Assembly (NCBI RefSeq): GCF_017565405.1
Contig: NZ_JAGEKR010000008.1
Coordinates: forward strand, 1 to 64,000
Direction of reading: 5' to 3'
Length of the DNA: 64,000 nucleotides
Source of the DNA: Allobranchiibius sp. CTAmp26
GTDB taxonomy: Bacteria; Actinomycetota; Actinomycetes; Actinomycetales; Dermatophilaceae
A program made the translations under genes and the position numbers. Positions 52,541 through 60,899 of the stretch are shown piece by piece; positions within the stretch are counted from its first letter, which is position 1, and each line of letters begins with the position of its first letter. The notes beneath the pieces are model-generated. The model did no database searches. It was not told the origin of the DNA and saw only the letters and a list, made by a program, of their open reading frames with translations.

Positions 52541-53986
52541 TCATGCCGCGCCCCTGCCTTGGTGGCCGGGCTGTTGTGGCATGAGTCCGGGGGTGGGGTT
52601 CCAGGTGACGCCGGTGGGTGTGACGGTGGCGGTGAGCAGGTCGCGGTGCACGATGGTGTGGTGGCGGCCGCACAGCAGTGCCGCGTTCTGAAGGTTGGTC
52701 TTGCCGCCGGCCCACCAGGGCTTCACATGGTGGGCTTTGCACCAGTCGGGTGGTCGATCACAGCCCGGGAACGTGCACCCTTCATCGCGGTGGATGATCG
52801 CGGTTCTGAGTCCACCGGTGAACAGGCGTCGGGTGCGCCCGACATCGAGGGGTTCGGACTCGCCACCGAGAACCATCGGGATGAGGTCGGCGTTGCATGC
52901 CATTCGCCGCAGGGTCCCGGCGTCGAGCAGGTCACCGTTGATCGTTCGCCCGACGCCAGGGAGGTGGCCTGCGGTGGTGAGCTGGTCGATCAGGGTCTGG
53001 TGGTCGAAGGTGATGACGATCTTGGCCGACCCGCCGACGTTGCCGTTGCTGTGGGACCGGTCCTCGTCCAGCAACCGGGCCGCAGTGTCGGCCAGTTCCA
53101 TCAGCGCGTCCGCGCGCCGCTTGCCGGGGGTGCGGGTGTCCCGCTCGGCCACGACACCGGCACCCAGGCCGGATACCGGGTCGGTCTCTGCAGCAACACC
53201 ACCACCGGCCGCGGCGGCGGCGGGGCACGATGCGGGAGCGGGGGCGGCGAGGGCTTGGATGGCGTGTTTGATCACCGCGGCGTGACCGGTGGACAGGTCC
53301 GCGGTCAACCGGGTCAACCCGTTCGGCAGGTCCGCCCACGTGAGCGTTTCGCAGGCCTGCTGGTGTTCTTCGTCGGCGACGAGGACTTCGGGGGCGAACC
53401 GGCCGATGATTCGCGCGGACAGGTCCCGCAGGGTGCGGGCCCCGGTGTGCGATAACGCGAGGTACCAGGAGAGGACCTCGTCCCGATCGGCACCGGGGAT
53501 CACCGGCAACACCTTCGGTGCCTCCCGCAGCGCGACCTGCGCGCATCGCACAGTGACGACCCCCGCGGCCAACGCACCGGCGACGACCCGGTTACGAGGG
53601 TCAGCGCACCCGGTCGCGACCACACCCACCCGCCGGCAGGCGGATGAGTCGGCAACGGCACCGTCACTCTCGGTGACACAACTAGCGACCCAGCCACCCG
53701 CATCCGTTGCCGTGGAGTTGGCCACGGTCCCGCGGGTGACCGCCTCGGTCGTAGCGACCGCCGCCAGCGACTCGGCCCGCGACGACAAACCCACCATCGC
53801 GGCCACGAACCCACCCAGCTGGGCCTCACTCAGTTGGTACAGCGCACCGGGCCACCCCTGAAGGTCCGCCACCAGATCGGCCAGCCGACCCAGCAGCTCA
53901 GGCGCCGCACCGGGACCGGCCGGCACCACCGGTGGGGCAGGCGGCAGCGACGCATTCGGCACCCGAGAGATCCCCTCGACACTCAT
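52541..53986 (-). CDS. DUF222 / HNH endonuclease family protein (13E12-repeat type)
   Basis: A 481-residue protein. The N-terminal DUF222 region (about 30-330) has ELLGRLADLVADLQGWPGALYQLSEAQL and helical segments; the C-terminal 90 residues are an HNH nuclease: CTFPGCDRPPDWCKAHHVKPWWAGGKTNLQNAALLCGRHHTIVHR, with paired Cys and the catalytic His. Such genes are multi-copy in actinobacteria and resemble the mycobacterial 13E12 repeat family; a mobile or restriction-like role is suspected but unproven. ATG 53986 is chosen; GTG 53992 is two codons upstream. It lies between repeat clusters and an AT-richer gap with DnaA-box-like sites. Confidence 0.88.
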   Translation of the reverse strand: MSVEGISRVPNASLPPAPPVVPAGPGAAPELLGRLADLVADLQGWPGALYQLSEAQLGGFVAAMVGLSSRAESLAAVATTEAVTRGTVANSTATDAGGWVASCVTESDGAVADSSACRRVGVVATGCADPRNRVVAGALAAGVVTVRCAQVALREAPKVLPVIPGADRDEVLSWYLALSHTGARTLRDLSARIIGRFAPEVLVADEEHQQACETLTWADLPNGLTRLTADLSTGHAAVIKHAIQALAAPAPASCPAAAAAGGGVAAETDPVSGLGAGVVAERDTRTPGKRRADALMELADTAARLLDEDRSHSNGNVGGSAKIVITFDHQTLIDQLTTAGHLPGVGRTINGDLLDAGTLRRMACNADLIPMVLGGESEPLDVGRTRRLFTGGLRTAIIHRDEGCTFPGCDRPPDWCKAHHVKPWWAGGKTNLQNAALLCGRHHTIVHRDLLTATVTPTGVTWNPTPGLMPQQPGHQGRGAA

Positions 53987-54114
53987 CCGCACCCACCCCC
54001 TTTGCAGTCGCCCGGCAGGTCTGCGATCTACCTCTCATCGTACGCGCGTTCGAAGCAATGCGCAATAGTCAATTGGTCGAATCTTCATATTTGGCAGCAC
54101 TATTCGAGCAGAAG

Positions 54115-54152
54115 TTATCCACATCCCCCGCGCAAGAGAGCGCTTGTCCACA
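54115..54152 (+). promoter_or_regulatory. pair of DnaA-box-like sites
   Basis: TTATCCACA (54115-54123) and TTGTCCACA (54144-54152) are in the same orientation, 29 bp apart. The first fits the general DnaA-box consensus and the second the form used by Streptomyces and mycobacteria. They lie in the AT-richer gap between the divergent DUF222 and hydrolase genes. There is no dnaA, dnaN or box cluster, so this is not the origin; promoter control by DnaA or a titration site are possibilities. Confidence 0.5.
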
Positions 54153-54252
54153 CCCTCTAGATGAACCCCTTGCGCCCCACGAGCGAAGCCCAGCGGGCCA
54201 GGACGGCACCCGCCCTCCAGATGATCAGCTTGCCTATGTAACGTCCGAGCAC

Positions 54253-54993
54253 ATGATGATCGAAGTGCAGGCAGCGTCAGGTCCGGCAGAGGCATGGGTG
54301 TCCACACCGGACGGGGGCGGCACGCACCCCGGAGTGCTCCTCTACATGGACGCCATCGGCCTTCGGCCGCGGTTGCACGAGATGGCCGACCGGATTGCCT
54401 CGTGGGGATACGTCGTCCTGGTCCCGAACGTCTTCTACCGCGTCGGCACGGCGGCGGAGACCTCGCCTGCCGGTGAGCTGGACAGTGACGAGGCCCGCGC
54501 GGCGTTCTTCGAGAAGGCGATGCCGCGTGTCCACGAACTCACCCCCGAGCAGTCACGCCCTGACACGCAGGCCTGGCTGGACGCGCTGACCTCGCGTGAC
54601 GACGTGAGCACCCCCGTCGGTGTCCTCGGCTACTGCATGGGCGCACGTCTCGCGGTCCGCGCTGCCGGCGATCATCCCGACCTCGTTGCAGCGTGCGCTG
54701 GTTTCCACGGTGGGGGACTGGTGGCGGACGACCCGCAGAGTCCGCACATGAGCATCTCGACAGCGCGCGCCGAGTTCGTCTTCGGTCACGCCGACAACGA
54801 CCGGTCGATGACCCCGGACAACGTGCAGTCCCTTGGATCGGCGCTTGACGGAGCGGGCCTCACCGCCAAGAACGAGGTCTACTCCGGCGCGCCGCACGGA
54901 TATTCGATGTCCGATACTGCGGCGTACGACCACGAGGCGACCGAGCGGTCGTTCCGCGAGTTGCGCGCCCTCCTCGACCGCACGCTGAACTGA
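54253..54993 (+). CDS. dienelactone hydrolase family protein
   Basis: A 246-residue alpha/beta hydrolase. The nucleophile is Cys in GVLGYCMGARLAVRAA, the acid Asp lies in FVFGHADNDRSMTPD, and the His in GAPHGYSM, the Cys-Asp-His triad of dienelactone hydrolases. The start IEVQAASGPAEAWVSTPDGGGTHPGVLLYMDAIGLRP is also typical. Known members open dienelactones in chloroaromatic breakdown, but most relatives act on unknown esters or lactones. ATG 54253 begins the conserved domain; the frame upstream has no homology-like content and crosses the DnaA-box region, so it is rejected. ATG 54256 is equally possible. Confidence 0.88.
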   Translation: MMIEVQAASGPAEAWVSTPDGGGTHPGVLLYMDAIGLRPRLHEMADRIASWGYVVLVPNVFYRVGTAAETSPAGELDSDEARAAFFEKAMPRVHELTPEQSRPDTQAWLDALTSRDDVSTPVGVLGYCMGARLAVRAAGDHPDLVAACAGFHGGGLVADDPQSPHMSISTARAEFVFGHADNDRSMTPDNVQSLGSALDGAGLTAKNEVYSGAPHGYSMSDTAAYDHEATERSFRELRALLDRTLN

Positions 54994-55022
54994 CCCGCGA
55001 GTGTCCGCGGGCGCGACCCTGT

Positions 55023-55070
55023 CGCGACGCTCACCTCGGACGGTCGATGAGGTGAGGGTGGCGCGTCGCG
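55023..55070. terminator. two-part hairpin after the hydrolase gene
   Basis: CTCACCTC (55030-55037) pairs with GAGGTGAG (55049-55056), and outside it CGCGACGC (55023-55030) pairs with GCGTCGCG (55063-55070), giving a long stem with a bulge. It begins 30 bp after the hydrolase stop. The remaining 160 bp to the next gene hold nothing recognised. Confidence 0.5.
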
Positions 55071-55228
55071 TGTACGACGGAACCCTGGGCGCGGGTATGG
55101 GCGGGCAATCCGGCAGGCTGGTCTCTACGAACACCTGATGACCACCGCGACTGCCGCCAGGCCCAGGCGGCAGCGCGGCGGTCCGCATACGTCAATGTCA
55201 CCGCACGCCCGCGAGTCGAAGGATGATC

Positions 55229-55876
55229 ATGAAGATCCGCAGCACGGCGATCGTCGTTCTCGCCGCCGCGCCCCTGGTGCTTGCCGGGTGCGGCAGCTCC
55301 TCCTCATCCGGGGCGTCGACCACGACGAGCAGTACGTCGTCGTCCAGGTCCACGAGCCCGTCCGCGTCGTCCAGTTCGTCGTCCTCGAGCAAGGGCGACT
55401 CCATGGCCGGGATGTCGATGGCGCCCGGTCAAACGATGGGCGCAACGCCGCCGAAGAAGGCGCTGATGGTGTGCGGCGGGGACGTCCCGGCCAACATCAA
55501 GGACGCGCTGAAGCTGAGCGCGACCCCGAAGGGCACCACGAAGTGGTCGGACAACCTCTTCACCTGCACATACCCGCTGGCTGAGGGCAATCTCGTGCTC
55601 CGCGTCAAGCAGTCCACGAACGACGCCACGGCCCGCGCGTACTTCGACTCCCGCAAAGCGAGTGCCGCCAAGGTGTCGACCCTGAGCGGTCTGGCATCGC
55701 TCGGCCTTCCTGCGTACGAGACCGCTGGGGGCACCGCGTCCTTCGTGCGGGACAACCTCACCTTGGAGGTCGACGCGACCGCGATGAAGCCGGTGGTCGG
55801 AGTCGACAAGACCACCCGCAAGGACTTCGCGTACACCGTGGCGTCGTTCGTGCTGGCCTGCTGGCGCGAGCACTGA
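55229..55876 (+). CDS. putative lipoprotein with Ser/Thr-rich linker
   Basis: A 215-residue lipoprotein: MKIRSTAIVVLAAAPLVLAGC is a type II signal peptide with lipobox LAGC (Cys21), followed by a 40-residue Ser/Thr run (GSSSSSGASTTTSST...) that acts as a flexible tether, then a Met-rich bit (MAGMSMAPGQTMG). The folded part has two Cys residues (VMVCGG, LFTCTYP) and one near the end (LACWREH). It does not match a family I know. Start 55229 is chosen over 55223 because GAAGGA lies 5 nt upstream. The Met/His-poor tail gives no firm metal-binding evidence. Confidence 0.75.
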   Translation: MKIRSTAIVVLAAAPLVLAGCGSSSSSGASTTTSSTSSSRSTSPSASSSSSSSSKGDSMAGMSMAPGQTMGATPPKKALMVCGGDVPANIKDALKLSATPKGTTKWSDNLFTCTYPLAEGNLVLRVKQSTNDATARAYFDSRKASAAKVSTLSGLASLGLPAYETAGGTASFVRDNLTLEVDATAMKPVVGVDKTTRKDFAYTVASFVLACWREH

Positions 55877-56075
55877 CCTGGCGGTCGGCCGGTGGAGGTC
55901 GCGGCCGACCGCCCACCCCACGCGCCGGCATGTCGCAGCCCGACAGGGGGTAGGACGCCTCGCCAACTGCCCACTGCTGCGGCAAGATCCCGGCAAGTCT
56001 CCGAAGCCGCTGGCCCCGCCGCTGCGTTCCGAAAATGGGATGCGGCCGCATGCTTGTCTCGTGTCTGATCGGGGC

Positions 56076-56942
56076 ATGACGATCACCTTGCAGACCCCGG
56101 ACGTCGTCGATCTCGGCGACGCAGTGCGCGCGCTGGGGGAGTGGCAGTACGACGGGCCGACCGTGCCGCTGCATCCGGGCGATCTGGGGTGGCACTGGAC
56201 ATCCGGTGCGCAGGCCACCGCGGCGGCGATGCGCACCTGGGCCCGGGACGGACGACTCGTCGCCGTGGGCTTGCTCGACGGGCCAGAGGTGCTGCGGCTG
56301 ACGATTGCACCGGACGCTCAGCACGACGAGGAGCTGGCACGGCGGATGGCAGCCGACATCACGCAGGTGGAGCGCGGGGTCCTGCCGGCGGGGAAGGTGG
56401 CCGTCGAGGCGCGTGATGCCGCAGTGCTCCGGGGGTTCCTCGCCGATGAGGGGTGGGTCGCGGGCGAAGCGTGGACTCCGCTCTCGCGAGACCTTCGGGA
56501 TCCGGTGGGGGAGTCGGGGGTGCGCATCGAGCTCATCGGGCCCGGTCAGGCGTCCGAGCAGACCGTGGTGCATCGATCGGCGTTCGAAAGTCAGAGGTTC
56601 ACCGACGAACGCTGGCACGCGATGGCGGAGGGGCCGGCATACGCCGACGCTCGATCACTGGTCGCGTATGACGACCACGGCCACGCGGTCGCCGAGGTGA
56701 CGGTGTGGTCCGCGGGCCCGGGGAAGCCGGGACTGCTCGAACCCATGGGGGTGCATGCGCAGCACCGAGGCCGTGGCTACGGCCGGGCGATCTGCATCGC
56801 CGCCGCAGCCGCCCTACGGCAGATGGGGTCGTCGAGCGCAACCGTCTGCACCCGGAGCGCGAACACAGGCGGGATCGCCACGTACGAGGCGGCGGGGTAC
56901 CGGCGGCTGGCGGACGTGGCCGACCTGAGCCGCCCTCAGTAG
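56076..56942 (+). CDS. GNAT family N-acetyltransferase (two-domain)
   Basis: A 288-residue protein with two GNAT-like halves. The C-terminal one is complete: VAEVTVWSAGPGKPGLLEPMGVHAQHRGRGYGRAICIAAAAALRQMG includes the acetyl-CoA loop RGRGYGRA. The N-terminal half keeps the shape but lacks a clear acetyl-CoA loop and may be structural. The acceptor is unknown. ATG 56076 is chosen; an in-frame ATG at 56040 would add 12 residues that fit no homologous start. A second, unrelated GNAT gene follows after about 36 bp. Confidence 0.82.
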   Translation: MTITLQTPDVVDLGDAVRALGEWQYDGPTVPLHPGDLGWHWTSGAQATAAAMRTWARDGRLVAVGLLDGPEVLRLTIAPDAQHDEELARRMAADITQVERGVLPAGKVAVEARDAAVLRGFLADEGWVAGEAWTPLSRDLRDPVGESGVRIELIGPGQASEQTVVHRSAFESQRFTDERWHAMAEGPAYADARSLVAYDDHGHAVAEVTVWSAGPGKPGLLEPMGVHAQHRGRGYGRAICIAAAAALRQMGSSSATVCTRSANTGGIATYEAAGYRRLADVADLSRPQ

Positions 56943-56978
56943 AGGGTGGTGAGGCGCATTTCTCATCCAGAGGCTCGG

Positions 56979-57458
56979 ATGCTCGTGCGCGCAGCGACCC
57001 CTGACGACGTCGCGGGGATCCTCGCGTTCGGCGCGGAGGTCGTGCCAGAGCACTACCGGCCGATCCTCGGCGAGCAGGCCGCTTTCGCGCAGCTCGACTG
57101 GTGGTCGGTTCGGCGCACCACCGACGCCGTGCGCGCGGGACACGAGTGGGTCGCGGAGGATGGTGGCGCCATCGTCGGGGTCTGCGAGACCGGAGAGTTC
57201 GACGGGGCGTACGTCGTGTGGAAGCTCTACGTGCGGCCAGACTGGCGCGACCGGTCGGTGGGCCGCGGCCTCCTACAGGCAGCGATCGCGGCACGACCCT
57301 ACGGCGTCCAGGACGTGGTGCTCGAACACTTCGCTGGGAACCGCGATGCGGCCCGTTTCTACGAGCGCGAGGGTTTCGTGCAGCTCCGCACTGACAGCGC
57401 TCCCTCGGGCGACCCGAACGCCGCGACCGTCTGGCGCTCCCTGCACGTCGAGGAGTGA
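56979..57458 (+). CDS. GNAT family N-acetyltransferase
   Basis: A 159-residue single-domain acetyltransferase. It begins MLVRAATPDDVAGILAFGAEVVPEHY, with beta-strand 4 and the acetyl-CoA site in VVWKLYVRPDWRDRSVGRGLLQAAI and the late motif GNRDAARFYEREGFVQL. ATG 56979 places the conserved start at residue 1; GTG 56946 would add 11 residues. The acceptor cannot be predicted. It may be co-transcribed with the GNAT gene just upstream. Confidence 0.85.
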   Translation: MLVRAATPDDVAGILAFGAEVVPEHYRPILGEQAAFAQLDWWSVRRTTDAVRAGHEWVAEDGGAIVGVCETGEFDGAYVVWKLYVRPDWRDRSVGRGLLQAAIAARPYGVQDVVLEHFAGNRDAARFYEREGFVQLRTDSAPSGDPNAATVWRSLHVEE

Positions 57459-57498
57459 GCGGAGCGGCGCCGGGTTGCTGGCATCTGACGTCTCACGG

Positions 57499-58065
57499 TC
57501 ACAGTGACGCGGCGATCCGGTCGCCGCCGGACCCCGGATGGGTGGCGGTGAACAACTCGCACGTCATGTTGTAGTAGCGGTTGGTCGGCCCCTCGTGGGT
57601 CATCCCGATGCGTCGCGCCACAGCCTGGGACGCGGTGTTCGCCTCCAATGTCACCGCGACGACTCTGGCGAGGCCGGAGTCGAAGGCGTGCTGCAGGATG
57701 CGAGTGCCTCCCTCCGCGGCGTAACCGTGACCCCACGCGTCGGGGTGCAGATGCCAACCGATCTCGATGTCACCCGAGGGTGGCAGTGGATCCTCGTCGC
57801 TGGAGGCGGGGATCGGTTTCAGCATCAGGGTGCCGAGCAGGTCGCCGCTTTCGCGGTGTTCGATGGCCCAGATCCCGTACGTCGGGTGGTCGCCGGTGTT
57901 CCAGCGGGCGACCGCGGCCTCGGCCTCACTGCGGTTCGACATCACTTTCGGAGTCCGGCCGATGAAGCGCTGCACGTCCCAGCGGGAGTACATGTCGAGG
58001 ACGAAGTCGACGTCCTCTGCTGACCAGGGGCGTATCAGGAGGCGGTCGCTCTCGAGAGTCTGCAC
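57499..58065 (-). CDS. GNAT family N-acetyltransferase (RimJ/RimL type)
   Basis: A 188-residue protein of the RimJ/RimL-like subgroup. VQTLESDRLLIRPWSAEDVDFVLDMYS is the usual start, IEIGWHLHPDAWGHGYAAEGGTRIL the acetyl-CoA site, and VVAVTLEANTASQAVARRIGMTHEG the last motif. Related enzymes acetylate protein N-termini or small amines. GTG 58065 begins the conserved region; GACACT on the minus strand lies about 7 nt upstream, and the longer ATG 58089 is rejected. It converges with the GNAT pair; no hairpin was seen in the 40-bp gap. Confidence 0.85.
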   Translation of the reverse strand: MQTLESDRLLIRPWSAEDVDFVLDMYSRWDVQRFIGRTPKVMSNRSEAEAAVARWNTGDHPTYGIWAIEHRESGDLLGTLMLKPIPASSDEDPLPPSGDIEIGWHLHPDAWGHGYAAEGGTRILQHAFDSGLARVVAVTLEANTASQAVARRIGMTHEGPTNRYYNMTCELFTATHPGSGGDRIAASL

Positions 58066-58097
58066 ACGAGAAGTGTCACACCATGGCACTCATCGAC

Positions 58098-58808
58098 TCA
58101 TGAAGATGACGGTCCTGGTGGTTCGAGACGCGTGTCGACACCGTGGATCTCGTTGGACAGCACCAAGCCTGCAGCGCGGTCCAAGGCATCGATGCGTACA
58201 ACCACCGCGGTCTGCACGTCCAGCTGCACCCGGTAAGTCGTGGGGATGCCGTCCGCGCCCGTAATCGGGTGATCCGGTCCGTACTCCACCAACCGACTCG
58301 CCCGGCTGTCCAGCAACGGGCAGCATCCGCAGCGGGGGTCATACCCGCCGACCCAGTCCTCGCCCGCCCCGACCAGGGGCACACAGGTGGCCGACCACGT
58401 CTCACGCCCCAGACGGACGGCCGCGGCCACATCACGGATCTGCACGCCGTGGTCGAGCTCGTCCGGGTCGAGCATCGCGGTCCACCGGTAGTCCCGCCAC
58501 ATCGGGTCGCCCCGAACCAGGTGCCACGCCGGCGGTCGGCGTGCGACCAGCCCGTCGGCCCGAAACTCGGGCACGCCGAGTGGTCGGTCCGTCCCCGCCG
58601 ACCCGCTGTACGGCACGCCGCCGGCGACCCCGACCACGCCCTTGGATCGGACGGTCACGCACTGGGACGGGCGGTCGAGCCATGCCTCAACCCCGCCGTC
58701 GTCGTCGGACGGGCTGGATCGGTGCGTGAAGTGGAGGGTCTGGAACCGCCACGGTGAGCTACGGGCAAGAGCCCGGAAGTCCTCCTCGCGCGGACCATCG
58801 TGACTCAT
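58098..58808 (-). CDS. conserved actinobacterial protein of unknown function
   Basis: A 236-residue soluble protein. FRALARSSPWRFQTLHFTHRSS at the start, a middle WRDYRWTAMLDPDELDHGVQI, and YDPRCGCCPLLDSRASRLVEYGP (CxCC) are its most distinctive parts. It resembles a family seen in Streptomyces and relatives, without known activity. The CGCC motif could bind a metal or form a disulfide. A TGTACT box lies 6 nt before the ATG on the minus strand. The stop lies 32 bp from the upstream end of the next minus-strand gene, so an operon with the RimJ-like gene is possible. Confidence 0.65.
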   Translation of the reverse strand: MSHDGPREEDFRALARSSPWRFQTLHFTHRSSPSDDDGGVEAWLDRPSQCVTVRSKGVVGVAGGVPYSGSAGTDRPLGVPEFRADGLVARRPPAWHLVRGDPMWRDYRWTAMLDPDELDHGVQIRDVAAAVRLGRETWSATCVPLVGAGEDWVGGYDPRCGCCPLLDSRASRLVEYGPDHPITGADGIPTTYRVQLDVQTAVVVRIDALDRAAGLVLSNEIHGVDTRLEPPGPSSS

Positions 58809-58900
58809 GCGCTGAGTACATCACCGGACAACGTCGTCGCCGTACCTCTCATCGATCCGGCGCCTTGGTCGTCGCCTGAGATCTCGCGGATACTCGGCAG

Positions 58901-59653
58901 GTGGATTCCTCGCGCGACGACGTGTTGGAGCTGGCCGACCACGTCTGGGCGCGCTTCACGGTCCGGATGTCGGAGCTGGGCGACGAAGAGTGGGCATGGT
59001 GTCCCACGCCGGACGATCGGATCAGCATCCGGTGGCGAGTGCAGCACGTCACCGAGGTGTTGGGGGAGCAGCGGAACGGGGTCTGGCTCGGCCTGGAGGC
59101 GCCTGCGACTGCATCTCGCCCCAGCCCGACCGGCGCTGTGGCCGCGATGGCTGCGGCGAATGAGGCTTTCACCCGTTGGCGTGCCCTGGTGGTGCGCGAC
59201 GAGGTCGTTCTGTCCGCGCCCGTCGGTGCGACGGCTGGCGATCATGGGGAGGCCACCCGGCGCTCGTACGTATTGCACGTGATCGACGAGCTGGCCCATC
59301 ACTGCGCGGAGATTACGTTATTACGCAGTCTGTATGAGTGTCGCCAGCGCGCGCCGATCTTGCCGACCTTCGCGGCGGTCATCGGCCATGGTCCGGCATG
59401 GGATGACGATCTGGACCCTCGTCACCAGACGGGCTGGGAAGCCCACGCGAAGTACACGGACGGGTTGGTCGCGGACGGGACCATCGCCCTCGGTGGACCG
59501 CTGGAGGACGGCGGCGAGATCGTGCATCTCGTCACTGCGCCGGACGAGGCATCCTTACGGCGCAGACTCGGCGACGACCCGTGGCACCGCGGGGGCCTGC
59601 TTCGCATCGACCGGGTACAGCGCTGCCACCTGTGGCTCGACGGGCGCGCGTAG
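58901..59653 (+). CDS. DinB-like four-helix domain fused to YCII-related domain
   Basis: A 250-residue fusion. Residues 1-150 resemble the DinB/DUF664 four-helix bundle: MDSSRDDVLELADHVWARFTVRMSEL, WRVQHVTEVLGEQRNGVWLGL (metal His), and YVLHVIDELAHHCAEITLLRSL with the HxxxHH arrangement that usually binds Zn or Ni and often serves thiol transfer. Residues 175-250 are YCII-like (WEAHAKYTDGLVADGTIALGGPLEDGGEIVHLV). DinB-type enzymes in actinobacteria can be mycothiol-dependent, and mshC is present in this genome; a link is inference. GTG 58901 has GATACT 6 nt upstream. Confidence 0.8.
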   Translation: MDSSRDDVLELADHVWARFTVRMSELGDEEWAWCPTPDDRISIRWRVQHVTEVLGEQRNGVWLGLEAPATASRPSPTGAVAAMAAANEAFTRWRALVVRDEVVLSAPVGATAGDHGEATRRSYVLHVIDELAHHCAEITLLRSLYECRQRAPILPTFAAVIGHGPAWDDDLDPRHQTGWEAHAKYTDGLVADGTIALGGPLEDGGEIVHLVTAPDEASLRRRLGDDPWHRGGLLRIDRVQRCHLWLDGRA

Positions 59654-59742
59654 GCGCGAGTTGTCGCGGAAATCGTTGACCGACCACGCGCGCCGAAAGG
59701 AGGATGGGTCTCCGCGCCCCGAACTCACTCCGAAGGCTGACC

Positions 59743-60804
59743 ATGATCGCGAATTCGTACTACGGCCACGATGCGCACGGCGACTACGACCTGATCAGCA
59801 TCGGTGAGCTGAAGCTGGAGGAGGGCGGCGTCATCCCCGACTGTCAGCTGGCGGTCGCCACCTTCGGTGAGCTGAACGCTGCGAAGGACAACGCGATCTT
59901 CGTGTCCACCTGGTATTCGGGCACCCACCAGATCTGGCGCGATGCCTACATCGGGCCGGGCCACGCGTTGGATCCGTCGAAGTACTTCATCGTCGTGGTG
60001 GACCAGATCGGCAGCGGTCTGTCGACCTCCCCGCACAATGCCGACGGCCCGAACGCCGAGATCGCGATGTCGAAGTTCCCGAACGTGCGCATCGGCGACG
60101 ATGTCGTCGCGCAGGAACGGCTGCTCCGCGAGCACTTCGGCATCGAGCAGCTCGCGCTCGTGGTCGGCGGTTCGATGGGCGCGCAGCAGACCTACGAGTG
60201 GGCGGTGCGCTTTCCCGACAAGGTTAAGCGTGCCGCGCCCATTGCCGGCACCGCGCAGAACACCCCGCACGACTTCCTCTACACGAAGGCGCTCATCGAG
60301 GCCATCACCTCCGACCCCGGCTGGGCTGGTGGCGAGTACGCGTCCAACGAGGACGTCGAGGCGGGTCTCAAGCGGCACGCGGGCATCTGGGCGATCATGG
60401 GCTTCTCCACGGAGTTCTGGAAGCAGGAGGTCTGGCGCGCGCTGGAATTCGACACCAAGGAAGCATTCATGGCCGGCTTCCTCGAGCCGTACTTCACCGT
60501 GATGGATCCGGGCGACCTGCTCTGCATGGCGTGGAAGTGGCAACGCGGCGACGTCGCCCGCCACACCGGCGGTGACCTCGCCGCAGCACTGGGACGCATC
60601 ACGGCCACGACGTTCGTGATGCCGATCGACGAGGACATGTTCTTCCCCGTCCGAGACTGCGCCGCCGAGCAGAGTCTGATCCCGGGCAGCGAACTACGCG
60701 TCGTCGACGAAGTCCTCGGTCACCTCGGCCTGTTCGCGGTCGCCGAGACCTACATGCCGCAGATCGACCGGCACCTCAGCGAACTGCTCGCCAAACCTGC
60801 CTGA
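59743..60804 (+). CDS. alpha/beta hydrolase, homoserine O-acetyltransferase (MetX)-like
   Basis: A 353-residue alpha/beta-fold protein of the MetX superfamily. The nucleophile elbow is VVGGSMGAQQTYEWAVRFPD, the likely acid Asp is in MPIDEDMFFPVRDC, and the His in LGHLGLFAV, where MetX usually has GHDAFL. The altered His motif and the N-terminal sequence ISIGELKLEEGGVIPDCQLAVATFGEL argue for a hydrolase or acyltransferase on another substrate, so I do not call it metX. ATG 59743 follows GAAGG by 7 nt. ATG 59704, directly after AAAGGAGG with no spacing, is the alternative. Confidence 0.8.
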   Translation: MIANSYYGHDAHGDYDLISIGELKLEEGGVIPDCQLAVATFGELNAAKDNAIFVSTWYSGTHQIWRDAYIGPGHALDPSKYFIVVVDQIGSGLSTSPHNADGPNAEIAMSKFPNVRIGDDVVAQERLLREHFGIEQLALVVGGSMGAQQTYEWAVRFPDKVKRAAPIAGTAQNTPHDFLYTKALIEAITSDPGWAGGEYASNEDVEAGLKRHAGIWAIMGFSTEFWKQEVWRALEFDTKEAFMAGFLEPYFTVMDPGDLLCMAWKWQRGDVARHTGGDLAAALGRITATTFVMPIDEDMFFPVRDCAAEQSLIPGSELRVVDEVLGHLGLFAVAETYMPQIDRHLSELLAKPA

Positions 60805-60850
60805 CGCAGGGGGCGCGTACGTCGCTGCTTCTGCGACAGGCAGGTTTGGC
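60790..60850. terminator. long hairpin overlapping the stop of the MetX-like gene
   Basis: GCCAAACCTGCCTG (60790-60803) pairs perfectly with 60837-60850. After one A-A mismatch, CGCAG pairs with CTGCG inside. The left arm contains the last codons and stop of the gene. It resembles the stop-overlapping palindrome at 123-167 in design but not in sequence. Confidence 0.65.
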
Positions 60851-60899
60851 GTGCGACGCCGAGCAGGAGTCCTGAGGTGTGCTCGACCGGGGATGACCG

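Noticed and set aside
54115-54152. Replication origin
   Set aside because: Only two DnaA boxes and none of the origin-linked genes (dnaA, dnaN, recF, gyrB); a regulatory or titration site is more likely.
59743-60804. Calling this gene metX
   Set aside because: The catalytic-His motif differs from true homoserine O-acetyltransferases and the N-terminus is atypical, so only a family-level call is given.
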